Shown here: positions 41,647 to 50,403 of the stretch, in pieces
Layout of the letters: each line of letters opens with the position of its first letter
Numbering within the stretch: the stretch's first letter is position 1
Assembly: GCF_001692325.1 (NCBI RefSeq)
Contig: NZ_LXKN01000075.1
Coordinates: forward strand, 1 to 64,000
Source: Rhizobium sp. AC27/96
Lineage (GTDB): Bacteria > Pseudomonadota > Alphaproteobacteria > Rhizobiales > Rhizobiaceae
Direction: 5' to 3'
Length of the DNA stretch: 64,000 nucleotides
Notes under the pieces: generated by a model
Told to the model about the DNA's origin: nothing
Databases searched by the model: none
Seen by the model: only the letters and a program-made list of their open reading frames with translations
Translations under genes and position numbers: made by a program

Positions 41647-41870
41647 GTGTTTCCTCCCTCTGGCCCCGTCGGGCTGATAGCAGAGCTAATATTGGCGGAG
41701 GCGTTGCCGAACGCAACGTCATCCTTGCCGCATATTTTGGCGCATACCCTGGATTGTCATCGCATATCGAATTCCTCGAAGGTTTCGGCCGAAACTTTCC
41801 GGGTAGTTGCCGATCGGGAACGACACTACATGCTTGCTCAACATCACTTCGACACATGACAGGAAAAATC

Positions 41871-42908
<1,038 letters not shown>

Positions 42909-43000
42909 TCCGGGGTCGACCAAGGCGGTCTCCATGACCGACTGAAACAGCGGATGTCTCGCCAGACGGCAAGGCATCCGTTGAATTTTGTTGTCATTCG

Positions 43001-43048
43001 TTCGTAGTAAATGCTACTTATATCCATACAAGTAGCATTTACTACGAA
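43001..43048. promoter_or_regulatory. Long perfect inverted repeat, candidate RpiR operator
   Basis: TTCGTAGTAAATGCTACTT (43001-43019) and its exact reverse complement (43030-43048) flank a 10-nt spacer. Each arm contains a smaller dyad, GTAG-N6-CTAC, so the element can be read as two operator half-pairs. It ends 1-13 nt before the possible start codons of the RpiR gene, which points to autorepression. Confidence 0.7.
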
Positions 43049-43061
43049 GATGGAACCTGGG

Positions 43062-43961
43062 ATGACAGACAGGACGCAACAGCTGCCGACCTTCGAAAGC
43101 CGGGTTCTCGCCGCTTTCGATACGCTTGCACCCGCAGAGCAGCGCATCGCCCGCTTCTTCATCGATCAGAAGCAGGCGGTCCTGCTCAATTCGGCTGCCC
43201 AGATCGCCCAGCTGGCCGGCACCAGTGACGCGACGGTCGTGCGCACTGCCCGCGCCCTCGGCTTCGAAAGCCTGTCGACGCTGCGAGCCGCCCTGCTTGC
43301 GGAGCTGACGGGAATGCCGTCGCCCGGCACGCGAATGGAGCGAACCCTTGCCGAAACGGGTGGCCATGCCGGCGATGCGTTGCGCCATGTCATGGGCATT
43401 CACGACAAGGCATTGGAATCGCTGCGGCATGAGCAGTTCGCCGTAAGCTTCGAGCGTTGCATCGATATTCTGGTTGGCGCACCTCGCCGTCATGTCTTCG
43501 GCATCGGCCCATCCGGCGCGATAGCCGACTATGCCAGCCTGCAATTCAACCGCATCGGCCTGCCGACAAACGCCCTCTCCGCCTCGGGTATCGCGCTCGC
43601 CGACCGCCTTCTGTGGATCGGCAAGGGTGACGCAGTGCTGATCATGGCCTATGCGCCGCTCTACCGCGAGGTCGAGATCCTGCTCGAACACGCAGCCCAG
43701 CAGGATGCACCGGTCATATTGATCAGTGACGATCTCGGCCCGCTAGTTGCCGACAAGGTGGCCGAAATCCTGCCGGTGCCGCGCGGCAATGCCGATCATC
43801 TTGCCATGCATGGCGGCACGATGGTGCTGATCGAAGCGATGATCGTTGCGCTGGCGGCAAAGAACAAGGATGCGGCCATCGACAGCCTCGATCAACTGAG
43901 CACGCTGCGCGGTTCTCTCGACAAGGCCTGGGCCAAACGCGGCACGCGAAAGCGGAAATGA
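43062..43961 (+). CDS. MurR/RpiR-family transcriptional regulator with SIS domain
   Basis: 299 residues: N-terminal helix-turn-helix (LAPAEQRIARFFIDQKQAVL, NSAAQIAQLAGTSDATVVRT) and a sugar-isomerase SIS domain (HVFGIGPSGAIADYASLQFN, ILISDDLGPLVADKVAEILP). RpiR proteins sense sugar phosphates. ATG 43062 is chosen; 43050 and 43011 are in frame, the last lying inside the inverted repeat. No obvious sugar operon is adjacent, so the target may be itself plus distant genes, or the flanking membrane-protein genes. Confidence 0.87.
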   Translation: MTDRTQQLPTFESRVLAAFDTLAPAEQRIARFFIDQKQAVLLNSAAQIAQLAGTSDATVVRTARALGFESLSTLRAALLAELTGMPSPGTRMERTLAETGGHAGDALRHVMGIHDKALESLRHEQFAVSFERCIDILVGAPRRHVFGIGPSGAIADYASLQFNRIGLPTNALSASGIALADRLLWIGKGDAVLIMAYAPLYREVEILLEHAAQQDAPVILISDDLGPLVADKVAEILPVPRGNADHLAMHGGTMVLIEAMIVALAAKNKDAAIDSLDQLSTLRGSLDKAWAKRGTRKRK

Positions 43962-44058
43962 ATGCCGACGCGGCGCAAGCTCACCTGGAACATGAAGAAA
44001 ATCTGCCGAACAAGACCATGCAAAATCAAAGCCCTAACCGTCATTCGGGAATCATTTC

Positions 44059-44814
44059 ATGAACAGCCTCACACCCATTCTCTCTACCGTGACGGCATCC
44101 TTTCTCGGCTCATTCGTCGAGGTCGTGGAAGCTTTCACTATCGTACTCGCCGTCGGCGTGACCCGGAGTTGGCGTCCGGCGCTGACCGGAGCCGCACTTG
44201 CGCTTGCTGTGCTTGCCGCCTTCGTCCTCATCTTCGGTCCGCTGCTGGCGCTCGTGCCGATCGAAACGCTGCAATTCGTCGTCGGCGTTCTGCTGATCCT
44301 GTTCGGCATGCGCTGGCTGCGCAAGGCCATCCTCCGCTCGCTCGGTGTCATCGCCCTGCATGACGAGGAAGCCGCCTTCTCGAAGGAAACCGCAAGCCTG
44401 CAGGCGCAATCGGCCGATCGCCGCGCCGATTATCTTGCCGGCCTTGCGGCCTTCAAGGCGGTGCTGCTTGAGGGCGTCGAGGTGGTGTTCATCGTCGTCG
44501 CCGTCGGCGGTGCGCATGGCCTGACACTCTATGCCGGCCTTGGCGCTCTCGCCGCCTTCATTCTGGTGATGCTGATTGGGCTGCTGGTGCATCGCCCGCT
44601 CGCAACCGTGCCGGAAAATACCCTCAAATTCGCCGTTGGCCTGATGCTGACAAGCTTCGGGATTTTCTGGACAGGCGAAGGCATTGGCGCGCAATGGCCG
44701 GGCGCGGATCTCTCCCTGATCGCTATCTTCGCCATCGTCTCGCTTGCCTCTTACGCCATCCTCCGTGGCCTGCGCGGCTCCGCCGGCACCCCGACAGCAA
44801 AGGCAGCCCAATGA
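44059..44814 (+). CDS. Membrane protein of the COG4280 type, internally duplicated
   Basis: 251 residues, about six or seven membrane segments. Two matching acidic motifs in membrane helices stand out: SFVEVVEAFTIVLAVGV near the N-terminus and LLEGVEVVFIVVAVGGA in the middle, with RSW and AHG following. Paired E-x-x-E helices of this sort occur in ion transporters (compare the GDT1/UPF0016 and FTR1 families), so a cation transporter is plausible but unproven. Its stop overlaps the next start (ATGA). Confidence 0.75.
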   Translation: MNSLTPILSTVTASFLGSFVEVVEAFTIVLAVGVTRSWRPALTGAALALAVLAAFVLIFGPLLALVPIETLQFVVGVLLILFGMRWLRKAILRSLGVIALHDEEAAFSKETASLQAQSADRRADYLAGLAAFKAVLLEGVEVVFIVVAVGGAHGLTLYAGLGALAAFILVMLIGLLVHRPLATVPENTLKFAVGLMLTSFGIFWTGEGIGAQWPGADLSLIAIFAIVSLASYAILRGLRGSAGTPTAKAAQ

Positions 44815-45017
44815 CCGTTCTCCGCATCGCGCTCTCCGAGTTCATCGGCATGTTCATCGATGATGGCAGCCTCGCCACGCTCTGCCTCATCCTCATCCTC
44901 GCAATCGCGGGCGCGGTCGAGTTTCTCGCCGTGCCGCCGCTTGCCGGAGCCGTTCTGCTGTTGCTCGGCTGCCTCGCCATTCTGCTCTACAGCGTCCGCC
45001 GCGCCGTGAAGCGATAA
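44811..45017 (+). CDS. Small two-TM membrane protein coupled to the COG4280-type gene
   Basis: 68 residues: MTVLRIALSEFIGMFIDDGS, then two membrane segments (ATLCLILILAIAGAVEFLAV and LAGAVLLLLGCLAILLYSVR). ATG in the 4-nt ATGA overlap shows translational coupling, so it is likely a small accessory subunit of the preceding membrane protein. Confidence 0.75.
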   Translation: MTVLRIALSEFIGMFIDDGSLATLCLILILAIAGAVEFLAVPPLAGAVLLLLGCLAILLYSVRRAVKR

Positions 45018-45086
45018 CGCCCCTCGACACGCTCCCTCGCAGATGCGAAGAATTCGGCAGCATCGGCGAAATGGAGAAACGGTCAC

Positions 45087-45668
45087 ATGAGCAGCGCCCA
45101 TCCCGAAATCTATCTGGTGCGGCACGGGCAGACGGAATGGAGCCTGTCCGGCAGGCATACCGGCCGGACTGACATTCCCTTGACATCAGCCGGCGAGGAA
45201 GCCGCCCGCAAGGTTGCGGACCGCCTGCCTGCCATCGATTTCGCTGCCGTCTGGTCGAGCCCGTCACAGCGGGCCCAGAATACCTGCGCGCTTGCCGGCT
45301 TCGGCGACCGCCGGGTCGTCAAGGACGATCTGGCGGAATGGGATTACGGTGCTTATGAGGGCATCACCACCAAGGCGATCCTGGCCGAGCGCCCAGGCTG
45401 GCAGGTCTTTCGCGACGGCTGCCCGAATGGCGAAACGGCCGCCGATGTCGGCGCACGCGCCGACCGGATCATCGGCGAACTTCGCACCATCAATGGCTCG
45501 GTGCTGATTTTCTCCAGCGCTCACTTCCTGCGCGTCTTCGCCTCCCGCTGGGTCGGCCTGCCGCCGGAAGACGGCGCACGGTTGGTGCTCGACACGACGA
45601 GCATCAGCGTGCTCGGTTACGAACACGATATATCCGAGCCGGTCATCCGTCGCTGGAACCAGATCTGA
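45087..45668 (+). CDS. Histidine phosphatase family protein
   Basis: 193 residues, phosphoglycerate-mutase-like: catalytic RHG in IYLVRHGQTEWSLSGRHTGR, SSPSQRAQNTCALAG, the general acid Glu in LAEWDYGAYEG, and the second His in SSAHFLRVFASRW. Broad-specificity phosphatase. It starts 69 nt after the membrane pair and could be co-transcribed with it. Confidence 0.88.
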   Translation: MSSAHPEIYLVRHGQTEWSLSGRHTGRTDIPLTSAGEEAARKVADRLPAIDFAAVWSSPSQRAQNTCALAGFGDRRVVKDDLAEWDYGAYEGITTKAILAERPGWQVFRDGCPNGETAADVGARADRIIGELRTINGSVLIFSSAHFLRVFASRWVGLPPEDGARLVLDTTSISVLGYEHDISEPVIRRWNQI

Positions 45669-45689
45669 AGGGCAAGCCTGCTTCCCTCG

Positions 45690-47117
45690 TCAGGAGAACG
45701 TCGCCGGATCATCGAGCAATCCCGCAATCTTTGCCGCCGCCGCATCCGCTGCGTGGGCTTCCATGCGGGCGATGCCGAACAGCAGTCCCGGCCGCGACTC
45801 TCCGAGGTGCAGCGAGGACATGGCGCGCAATGCGAAGCCGTGCGAATTGATGGCGCGCATGGCGGCGACATCATTGACCGTGGCGTCCCGAAACCAGCTC
45901 GCCAGTTGCTGCCCGCCACTGCCCTCGCCGAGAGTAAGGTGCTGGCCGCAGTGATGCTTGAGTGCGGAGACGACCGCCGCCATGCGTTCCGCATAAACGG
46001 CATTCATATGGCGCAGATGTGCACGAAACCGGCCTTCACTGATAAAATCGGCAAGGGCCGCCTGAATATGGATCGACACGATCGCCCCTCTTAGCCGCTG
46101 CGCCACCTCGACGGCCGCCACGAGCCTGGAAGGCACCACGGCATAGGCGACCCGCATACCCGGCGCCAACGTCTTCGAAAATGTGCCGAGATAGGCGACC
46201 ACTTCGCCACGATCAATGCCCTGCAAGGCGGCGATCGGGCGGGTCGCATACTGGAACTCGCTATCGTAATCATCCTCCAGAACGATGGCTCCGGTGGCGC
46301 GGGCGAATTCGAGCAGCGCCAGGCGGCGGGGCAGGCTCATGGTGACACCGGTCGGATACTGGTGCGAGGGCGTGACATAGATCAGCCGCGGCGGCGGCCC
46401 GGCCGCGCGACCAATATCGACGCCTTCCTCATCACAGGGCACGGGCACGAGGTTGGCCCCTGCCACCCTTAACAGTGCCTGCGCCGTCGCATAGCCCGGA
46501 TCCTCGATCCAGGCGATGTCGTCGTTTGAGCCGTTGGCCCGAAGCAGCACGCTGGCGAGCAAGCCGATGGCCGCGCCCGTTGACGGCACGATCAGCACCT
46601 GCTCGGGCCGGGCGGCGACACCACGCGTCGCCGAGATATGATCGAGGATCGCCGCGCGCAATTCAGGAAGCCCGTTCTGGGCGCCATAGCCGAGATCATG
46701 AACGCGAAGGGACCGGCCACGGGCGCCGAGACATCGCGCCCAGGCCGCATGGGGAAAGGTTGAGACGTCAGGCACTCCGGGCTCGAACAATCCACCCCTC
46801 TTGAATTCCGTAATGCGGGGCGCATTCGGTAGTGGCGCTGCGGGCTGGCCAAATGGAGACGGCGAAGGGAAAGCCGCCACGCGGGTTGCCGCACCCGTCG
46901 TCGACTGCAGATAACCCTCTTCCTTCAGGCGCTCATAAGCACTGACGACGGTCGAGCGTGCGACACCGAGCGAAATCGCCAATCCCCGCGTTGACGGGAC
47001 ACGCTGACCTGCAGGCATCTGCCCCCGCAGGATACGATCGCGCATCAGCCGATAGACCTGCCCTTCCAGATCGCCCGAAACACGATCGAGCGCCGGCCAC
47101 TGTGCAACTATTGTCAT
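45690..47117 (-). CDS. MocR/PdxR-type GntR regulator with aminotransferase domain
   Basis: 475 residues: GntR winged helix (YRLMRDRILRGQMPAGQRVP, STRGLAISLGVARSTVVSAY) fused to a fold-type I aminotransferase domain with the PLP lysine in YLGTFSKTLAPGMRVAYAVV and DDYDSEFQY. MocR regulators sense PLP or amino compounds. It is divergent from a PNP-oxidase-like gene, the usual partner arrangement, with repeated ACTGG elements between them, so that gene is the likely target. Confidence 0.9.
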   Translation of the reverse strand: MTIVAQWPALDRVSGDLEGQVYRLMRDRILRGQMPAGQRVPSTRGLAISLGVARSTVVSAYERLKEEGYLQSTTGAATRVAAFPSPSPFGQPAAPLPNAPRITEFKRGGLFEPGVPDVSTFPHAAWARCLGARGRSLRVHDLGYGAQNGLPELRAAILDHISATRGVAARPEQVLIVPSTGAAIGLLASVLLRANGSNDDIAWIEDPGYATAQALLRVAGANLVPVPCDEEGVDIGRAAGPPPRLIYVTPSHQYPTGVTMSLPRRLALLEFARATGAIVLEDDYDSEFQYATRPIAALQGIDRGEVVAYLGTFSKTLAPGMRVAYAVVPSRLVAAVEVAQRLRGAIVSIHIQAALADFISEGRFRAHLRHMNAVYAERMAAVVSALKHHCGQHLTLGEGSGGQQLASWFRDATVNDVAAMRAINSHGFALRAMSSLHLGESRPGLLFGIARMEAHAADAAAAKIAGLLDDPATFS

Positions 47118-47125
47118 GACACTTC

Positions 47126-47154
47126 AACTGGTCTGTTAGAAATTGAAGAACTGG
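47126..47154. promoter_or_regulatory. Direct repeat in the MocR / PNPOx-like divergent gap
   Basis: AACTGG at 47126-47131 and 47149-47154, 23 bp apart (about two helical turns). MocR proteins often bind spaced direct repeats in such gaps. It is a short motif, so only suggestive. Confidence 0.4.
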
Positions 47155-47211
47155 CTATTTATAGCCTACCTCTTTGTTGGCAGAGATCAATGATCAATCC
47201 ACGAGGACGAC

Positions 47212-47895
47212 ATGGCCGATCATTACCCGCCAGACACAGGGGACTACCCGACCACCGAGCGCACCCGCGTCCGGCGCAGCCCAAAACGTGGGAGCCATGC
47301 CCATGCCGACGTCCATGCCATTCTCGATGCCACACCACTCTGTCACGTCGGCTATGTCATCAATGGCGCACCCTATGTGACGCCGACCCTGCACTGGCGC
47401 GAAAGCGACTATGTCTATTGGCACGGCTCGTCGGCCAGCCGCTTTCTGCGCGCGGCGGAAGATATGCCGGTGTGCCTCACCTGCAGCATCATGGACGGCT
47501 ATGTGCTCGCCCGTTCCGCCTTCAACCATTCGGTCAACTACCGCTCCGCCATGGTCTTCGGCACCGCCCGTCTGGTCGATGATATCGACGAAAAAACCGA
47601 GGCGTTGCGACGTCTGGTCGAGGACCTGTTTCCCGGCCGCTGGGAGAGCCTGAGGCCGATGACCAAGCAGGAAGTAAAGGCGACATCGGTGATGCGGATG
47701 AAGATCGACGAGGCCTCCGCCAAGATCCGCAACGGTCCACCGGGCGATATGGACGAGGCTCACCATCCGGTCTGGGCCGGCGTCTTGCCGATGAGGAGTC
47801 ATCTGGCTCAGGCGGAAGCCGCGCCCGGCACGCCTGACGGGATAGAGCTGCCGCAATCGCTCACGGACTTGATACAATCCGGCAGGCTTCGCTAA
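47212..47895 (+). CDS. Pyridoxamine 5'-phosphate oxidase family (FMN-binding split-barrel) protein
   Basis: 227 residues: ATPLCHVGYVINGAPYVTPT, LHWRESDYVYWHGSSASRFL and VCLTCSIMDGYVLARSAFNH, then YRSAMVFGTARLVDDIDEKT, the pattern of Nim/HugZ-like flavin proteins in the PNPOx-like superfamily. Not a true PdxH. Divergent from, and probably controlled by, the MocR gene. Substrate unknown. Confidence 0.86.
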   Translation: MADHYPPDTGDYPTTERTRVRRSPKRGSHAHADVHAILDATPLCHVGYVINGAPYVTPTLHWRESDYVYWHGSSASRFLRAAEDMPVCLTCSIMDGYVLARSAFNHSVNYRSAMVFGTARLVDDIDEKTEALRRLVEDLFPGRWESLRPMTKQEVKATSVMRMKIDEASAKIRNGPPGDMDEAHHPVWAGVLPMRSHLAQAEAAPGTPDGIELPQSLTDLIQSGRLR

Positions 47896-47924
47896 GCTGC
47901 ATTTGATGACCAAAGGATTTTGAA

Positions 47925-48587
47925 ATGGATCTTGCCAATTGGAGCGGCGTGCCGCGACCCGAACGAACCACCCTCGAAGGCCGCTATGTCAGGATCGAGC
48001 CTCTCGACCCGGCGCGCCATGGCGAGGACCTTTATGCTTCCGCCCAGCAGCCCGGCGCTGAAGACCGCTTCCGCTATCTTTTCGAAAGCGCGCCCGCCGA
48101 CTACCCCGCCTTTACTCCCTGGCTTGAGAAAGCGGCGTCTGGCACCGATCCTCTTTTCTTCGCAACGATCGACAAGCGGACGGGACGCGCCGAAGGCCGA
48201 CAAGCCCTAATGCGCATAGACAATACGCATGGTGTCATCGAGATCGGCAGCATCCTGTGGGGGCCGGCGATCGCGCGCAGCCCAGTGACGACCGAAACTC
48301 TCTTCCTTTTCGCATCCTATGTCTTCGATACGCTCGGCTACCGCCGCTTCGAATGGAAATGCAACAATCTCAACGAACCGTCGAAGCGGGCGGCCGAACG
48401 CTTCGGCTTCGCCTTCGAAGGCATCTTCCGCCAGCACATGGTTGCGAAGGGCCAGAACCGCGACACCGCCTGGTTTGCGATGATCGATGCCGACTGGCCC
48501 CGCCTGAAGGCAGGTTACGAGCGTTGGCTCGCGCCTGAGAATTTCGACGCGACAGGACAGCAGAAAACCATGCTGACATTCGGATAG
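47925..48587 (+). CDS. GNAT-family N-acetyltransferase (RimJ/RimL-like)
   Basis: 220 residues: LEGRYVRIEPLDPARHGEDL, FFATIDKRTGRAEGRQALMR, LFASYVFDTLGYRRFEWKCN and NEPSKRAAERFGFAFEGIFR. The length and the W/G-rich middle match the large RimJ/RimL-like group that modifies small molecules or protein N-termini. It starts 29 nt after the flavin protein gene, so the two may share a transcript. Confidence 0.87.
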   Translation: MDLANWSGVPRPERTTLEGRYVRIEPLDPARHGEDLYASAQQPGAEDRFRYLFESAPADYPAFTPWLEKAASGTDPLFFATIDKRTGRAEGRQALMRIDNTHGVIEIGSILWGPAIARSPVTTETLFLFASYVFDTLGYRRFEWKCNNLNEPSKRAAERFGFAFEGIFRQHMVAKGQNRDTAWFAMIDADWPRLKAGYERWLAPENFDATGQQKTMLTFG

Positions 48588-48612
48588 GCCGGATACTTCT
48601 CCGGACTCCAGT

Positions 48613-49053
48613 TTAGAGAGACTTGCGAAAATAAACCACGCGCTGGGTTTCCACGAAACCGAGCGCGTGGTGGAAGGCGTGGCTGTCAAGATTGTCGATC
48701 CGCGCATCGGATGCAAATTCGACGCAGCCGGCAGCCCGTCCCCAGCCGGCAACGGCCTGGCAAAGCGCCTGCGCGATACCTTGCCGGCGATGCTCATGGC
48801 GAACATAGATGCCCTCGAGAAACAGGACGGGCGATGTGTCGCAGCCATTGACGTAATCATGCCGCAATGTCGCTTCAGCAAAACCAACGACATGACCGGC
48901 AGCATCAATCGCCACGAACCCAATAGCGCCCTCATCGGAACGAAGCTGCTCAAGCTCGGATCGGTGATGCTCGATCGAATCGCCGGGCCAAAGCTCGGAG
49001 CGCAAAAGCACCCATGCATCCAGTTGTTCGTCTCCAGCTTCCTCAATACGCAT
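48613..49053 (-). CDS. Aminoglycoside 6'-N-acetyltransferase-like GNAT (AAC(6') family)
   Basis: 146 residues from ATG 49053 with AGAGGA upstream; the frame continues to 49170 but family length is about 145. It matches the AAC(6')-I pattern: WVLLRSELWP near residue 14, VGFAEATLRHDYVNG (56-70), SPVLFLEGIYVRHEHRRQGIA with the acetyl-CoA loop RRQGIA (89-94), ASDARIDN, and HALGFVETQRVVYFRKSL at the end. Such enzymes acetylate the 6' amino group of aminoglycosides; chromosomal versions often have another natural substrate. Whether resistance results is not known. Confidence 0.82.
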   Translation of the reverse strand: MRIEEAGDEQLDAWVLLRSELWPGDSIEHHRSELEQLRSDEGAIGFVAIDAAGHVVGFAEATLRHDYVNGCDTSPVLFLEGIYVRHEHRRQGIAQALCQAVAGWGRAAGCVEFASDARIDNLDSHAFHHALGFVETQRVVYFRKSL

Positions 49054-49186
49054 GCTTATTCCTCTCAATGGCTCATCCTTCGCCCGCTTGGCGAAAAATT
49101 TCACTTTCGACTCCACAATCATCACGCTACATATCGCGTTTACTCGCGCACAAATTCTTCGATGATCCAAATCTGAGGACGATGGA

Positions 49187-50182
49187 ATGAGATTTCAAAG
49201 CAGTTCGCGTCTTTACGCTGCTGTTTCATCCCTGCTGTGGCCGGCCATCTTTTGCGCCGGGCTGGTGGGCTCCTATTTTGCCTTCAATTCCCAGATGCAT
49301 CTGCTGTGGTTCAATGTCGTCTATTTCTCCGTAGTTGTGACTATAGCGCTCTTCGAGCGGCTCATGCCCTATGAGGAAACCTGGCTCGATCCCGACGGCG
49401 AGACGTTCAACAACATCGCCCACACGCTTCTAAGCAAGGGGGCGGTGCAGATTGCCGCGGCCATCGGCGCTTCGTTTCCAATGGCGGTGGCCACGGTGGC
49501 GCAGCCTTTTCTGAGCCACAAAGCGGATATCTGGCCGGAGCAATGGCCGATGGCCGTGCAGGTCGTGCTCGGCCTTGTCATTGCCGAACTTGGTCTCTAT
49601 CTCGCCCATCGACTTGCACATGAGCACCTGTCGCTCTGGCGTTTTCATGCCTTGCATCACAGCGTCGAGCGCCTGTGGGTCATCAATACCGGGCGCTTCC
49701 ACATTATCGACAGCCTGTTCAAGATCGCGCTCAGCCAGATCCCGCTTTATCTGCTCGGCGCGCCGCTGCCGGTTTTCCTGTGGATCGGCGCGGTGACAGC
49801 CTTCATCGGTCTGCTCACGCATTGCAACATCGATGTGCGCACAGGCCCGCTCGACTGGATCCTGTCGACGCCGCGTCTGCACCGCTGGCATCATTCAAAG
49901 CTGCTTGCCGAAGGCAACACCAATTACGGCGAGAATCTCGTGATCTGGGACCAGCTTCTCGGCACCTACTATAATCCGCCGCGCCCCTCATCCACCGACA
50001 TCGGCATCACGGGCAAGGTCGCCGACAGCTTCCTCGCCCAGATCGTGCAGCCATTCTCCAAGACTGGCCGCAAGCAAATCATCGGCAAGAAGCCGAAAGA
50101 ACTGATCCTCAAGGAGGAGCAGGCGGCTAAGGCGGCGGCCGCGCGGCGGCGCAACGATGCGCCGATCCGCAAAAGCAGCTGA
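49187..50182 (+). CDS. Sterol desaturase / fatty acid hydroxylase superfamily protein
   Basis: 331 residues with four or five membrane segments and the di-iron histidine clusters HRLAHEH, HALHHS, a His in THCNIDV, and HRWHHS. It hydroxylates or desaturates a lipid at the inner membrane. It precedes the E1-ketosynthase fusion gene by ~220 nt on the same strand; a shared lipid pathway is possible but unproven. The C-terminus is Lys/Ala-rich (KEEQAAKAAAARRRNDAP). Confidence 0.87.
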   Translation: MRFQSSSRLYAAVSSLLWPAIFCAGLVGSYFAFNSQMHLLWFNVVYFSVVVTIALFERLMPYEETWLDPDGETFNNIAHTLLSKGAVQIAAAIGASFPMAVATVAQPFLSHKADIWPEQWPMAVQVVLGLVIAELGLYLAHRLAHEHLSLWRFHALHHSVERLWVINTGRFHIIDSLFKIALSQIPLYLLGAPLPVFLWIGAVTAFIGLLTHCNIDVRTGPLDWILSTPRLHRWHHSKLLAEGNTNYGENLVIWDQLLGTYYNPPRPSSTDIGITGKVADSFLAQIVQPFSKTGRKQIIGKKPKELILKEEQAAKAAAARRRNDAPIRKSS

Positions 50183-50403
50183 AAATGCTTCTGCCTGGGC
50201 ACCCGTCAAGACCGTGACCGGGTGCCCCTGCCGCGCTTGCGCTGTGGACAGAAATATTCTGAAAAGTTTCGACCCGACAATGCACGTAATTCCGTTTCAA
50301 AGCGGGAAGATATTGTCATTTAACGTGTATTGAAAAAGGCATCCCAGGGGATTACCTAGGTCCACACAAATTATCATGATGAAAGATTAGGAAAATTATT
50401 GAT

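Noticed and set aside
43062..43961. RpiR gene as the idhA repressor IolR
   Set aside because: Its own upstream palindrome (GTAGTAAATGCTAC) bears no similarity to the GGAA-N6-TTCC box at idhA, and no inositol genes are near it.
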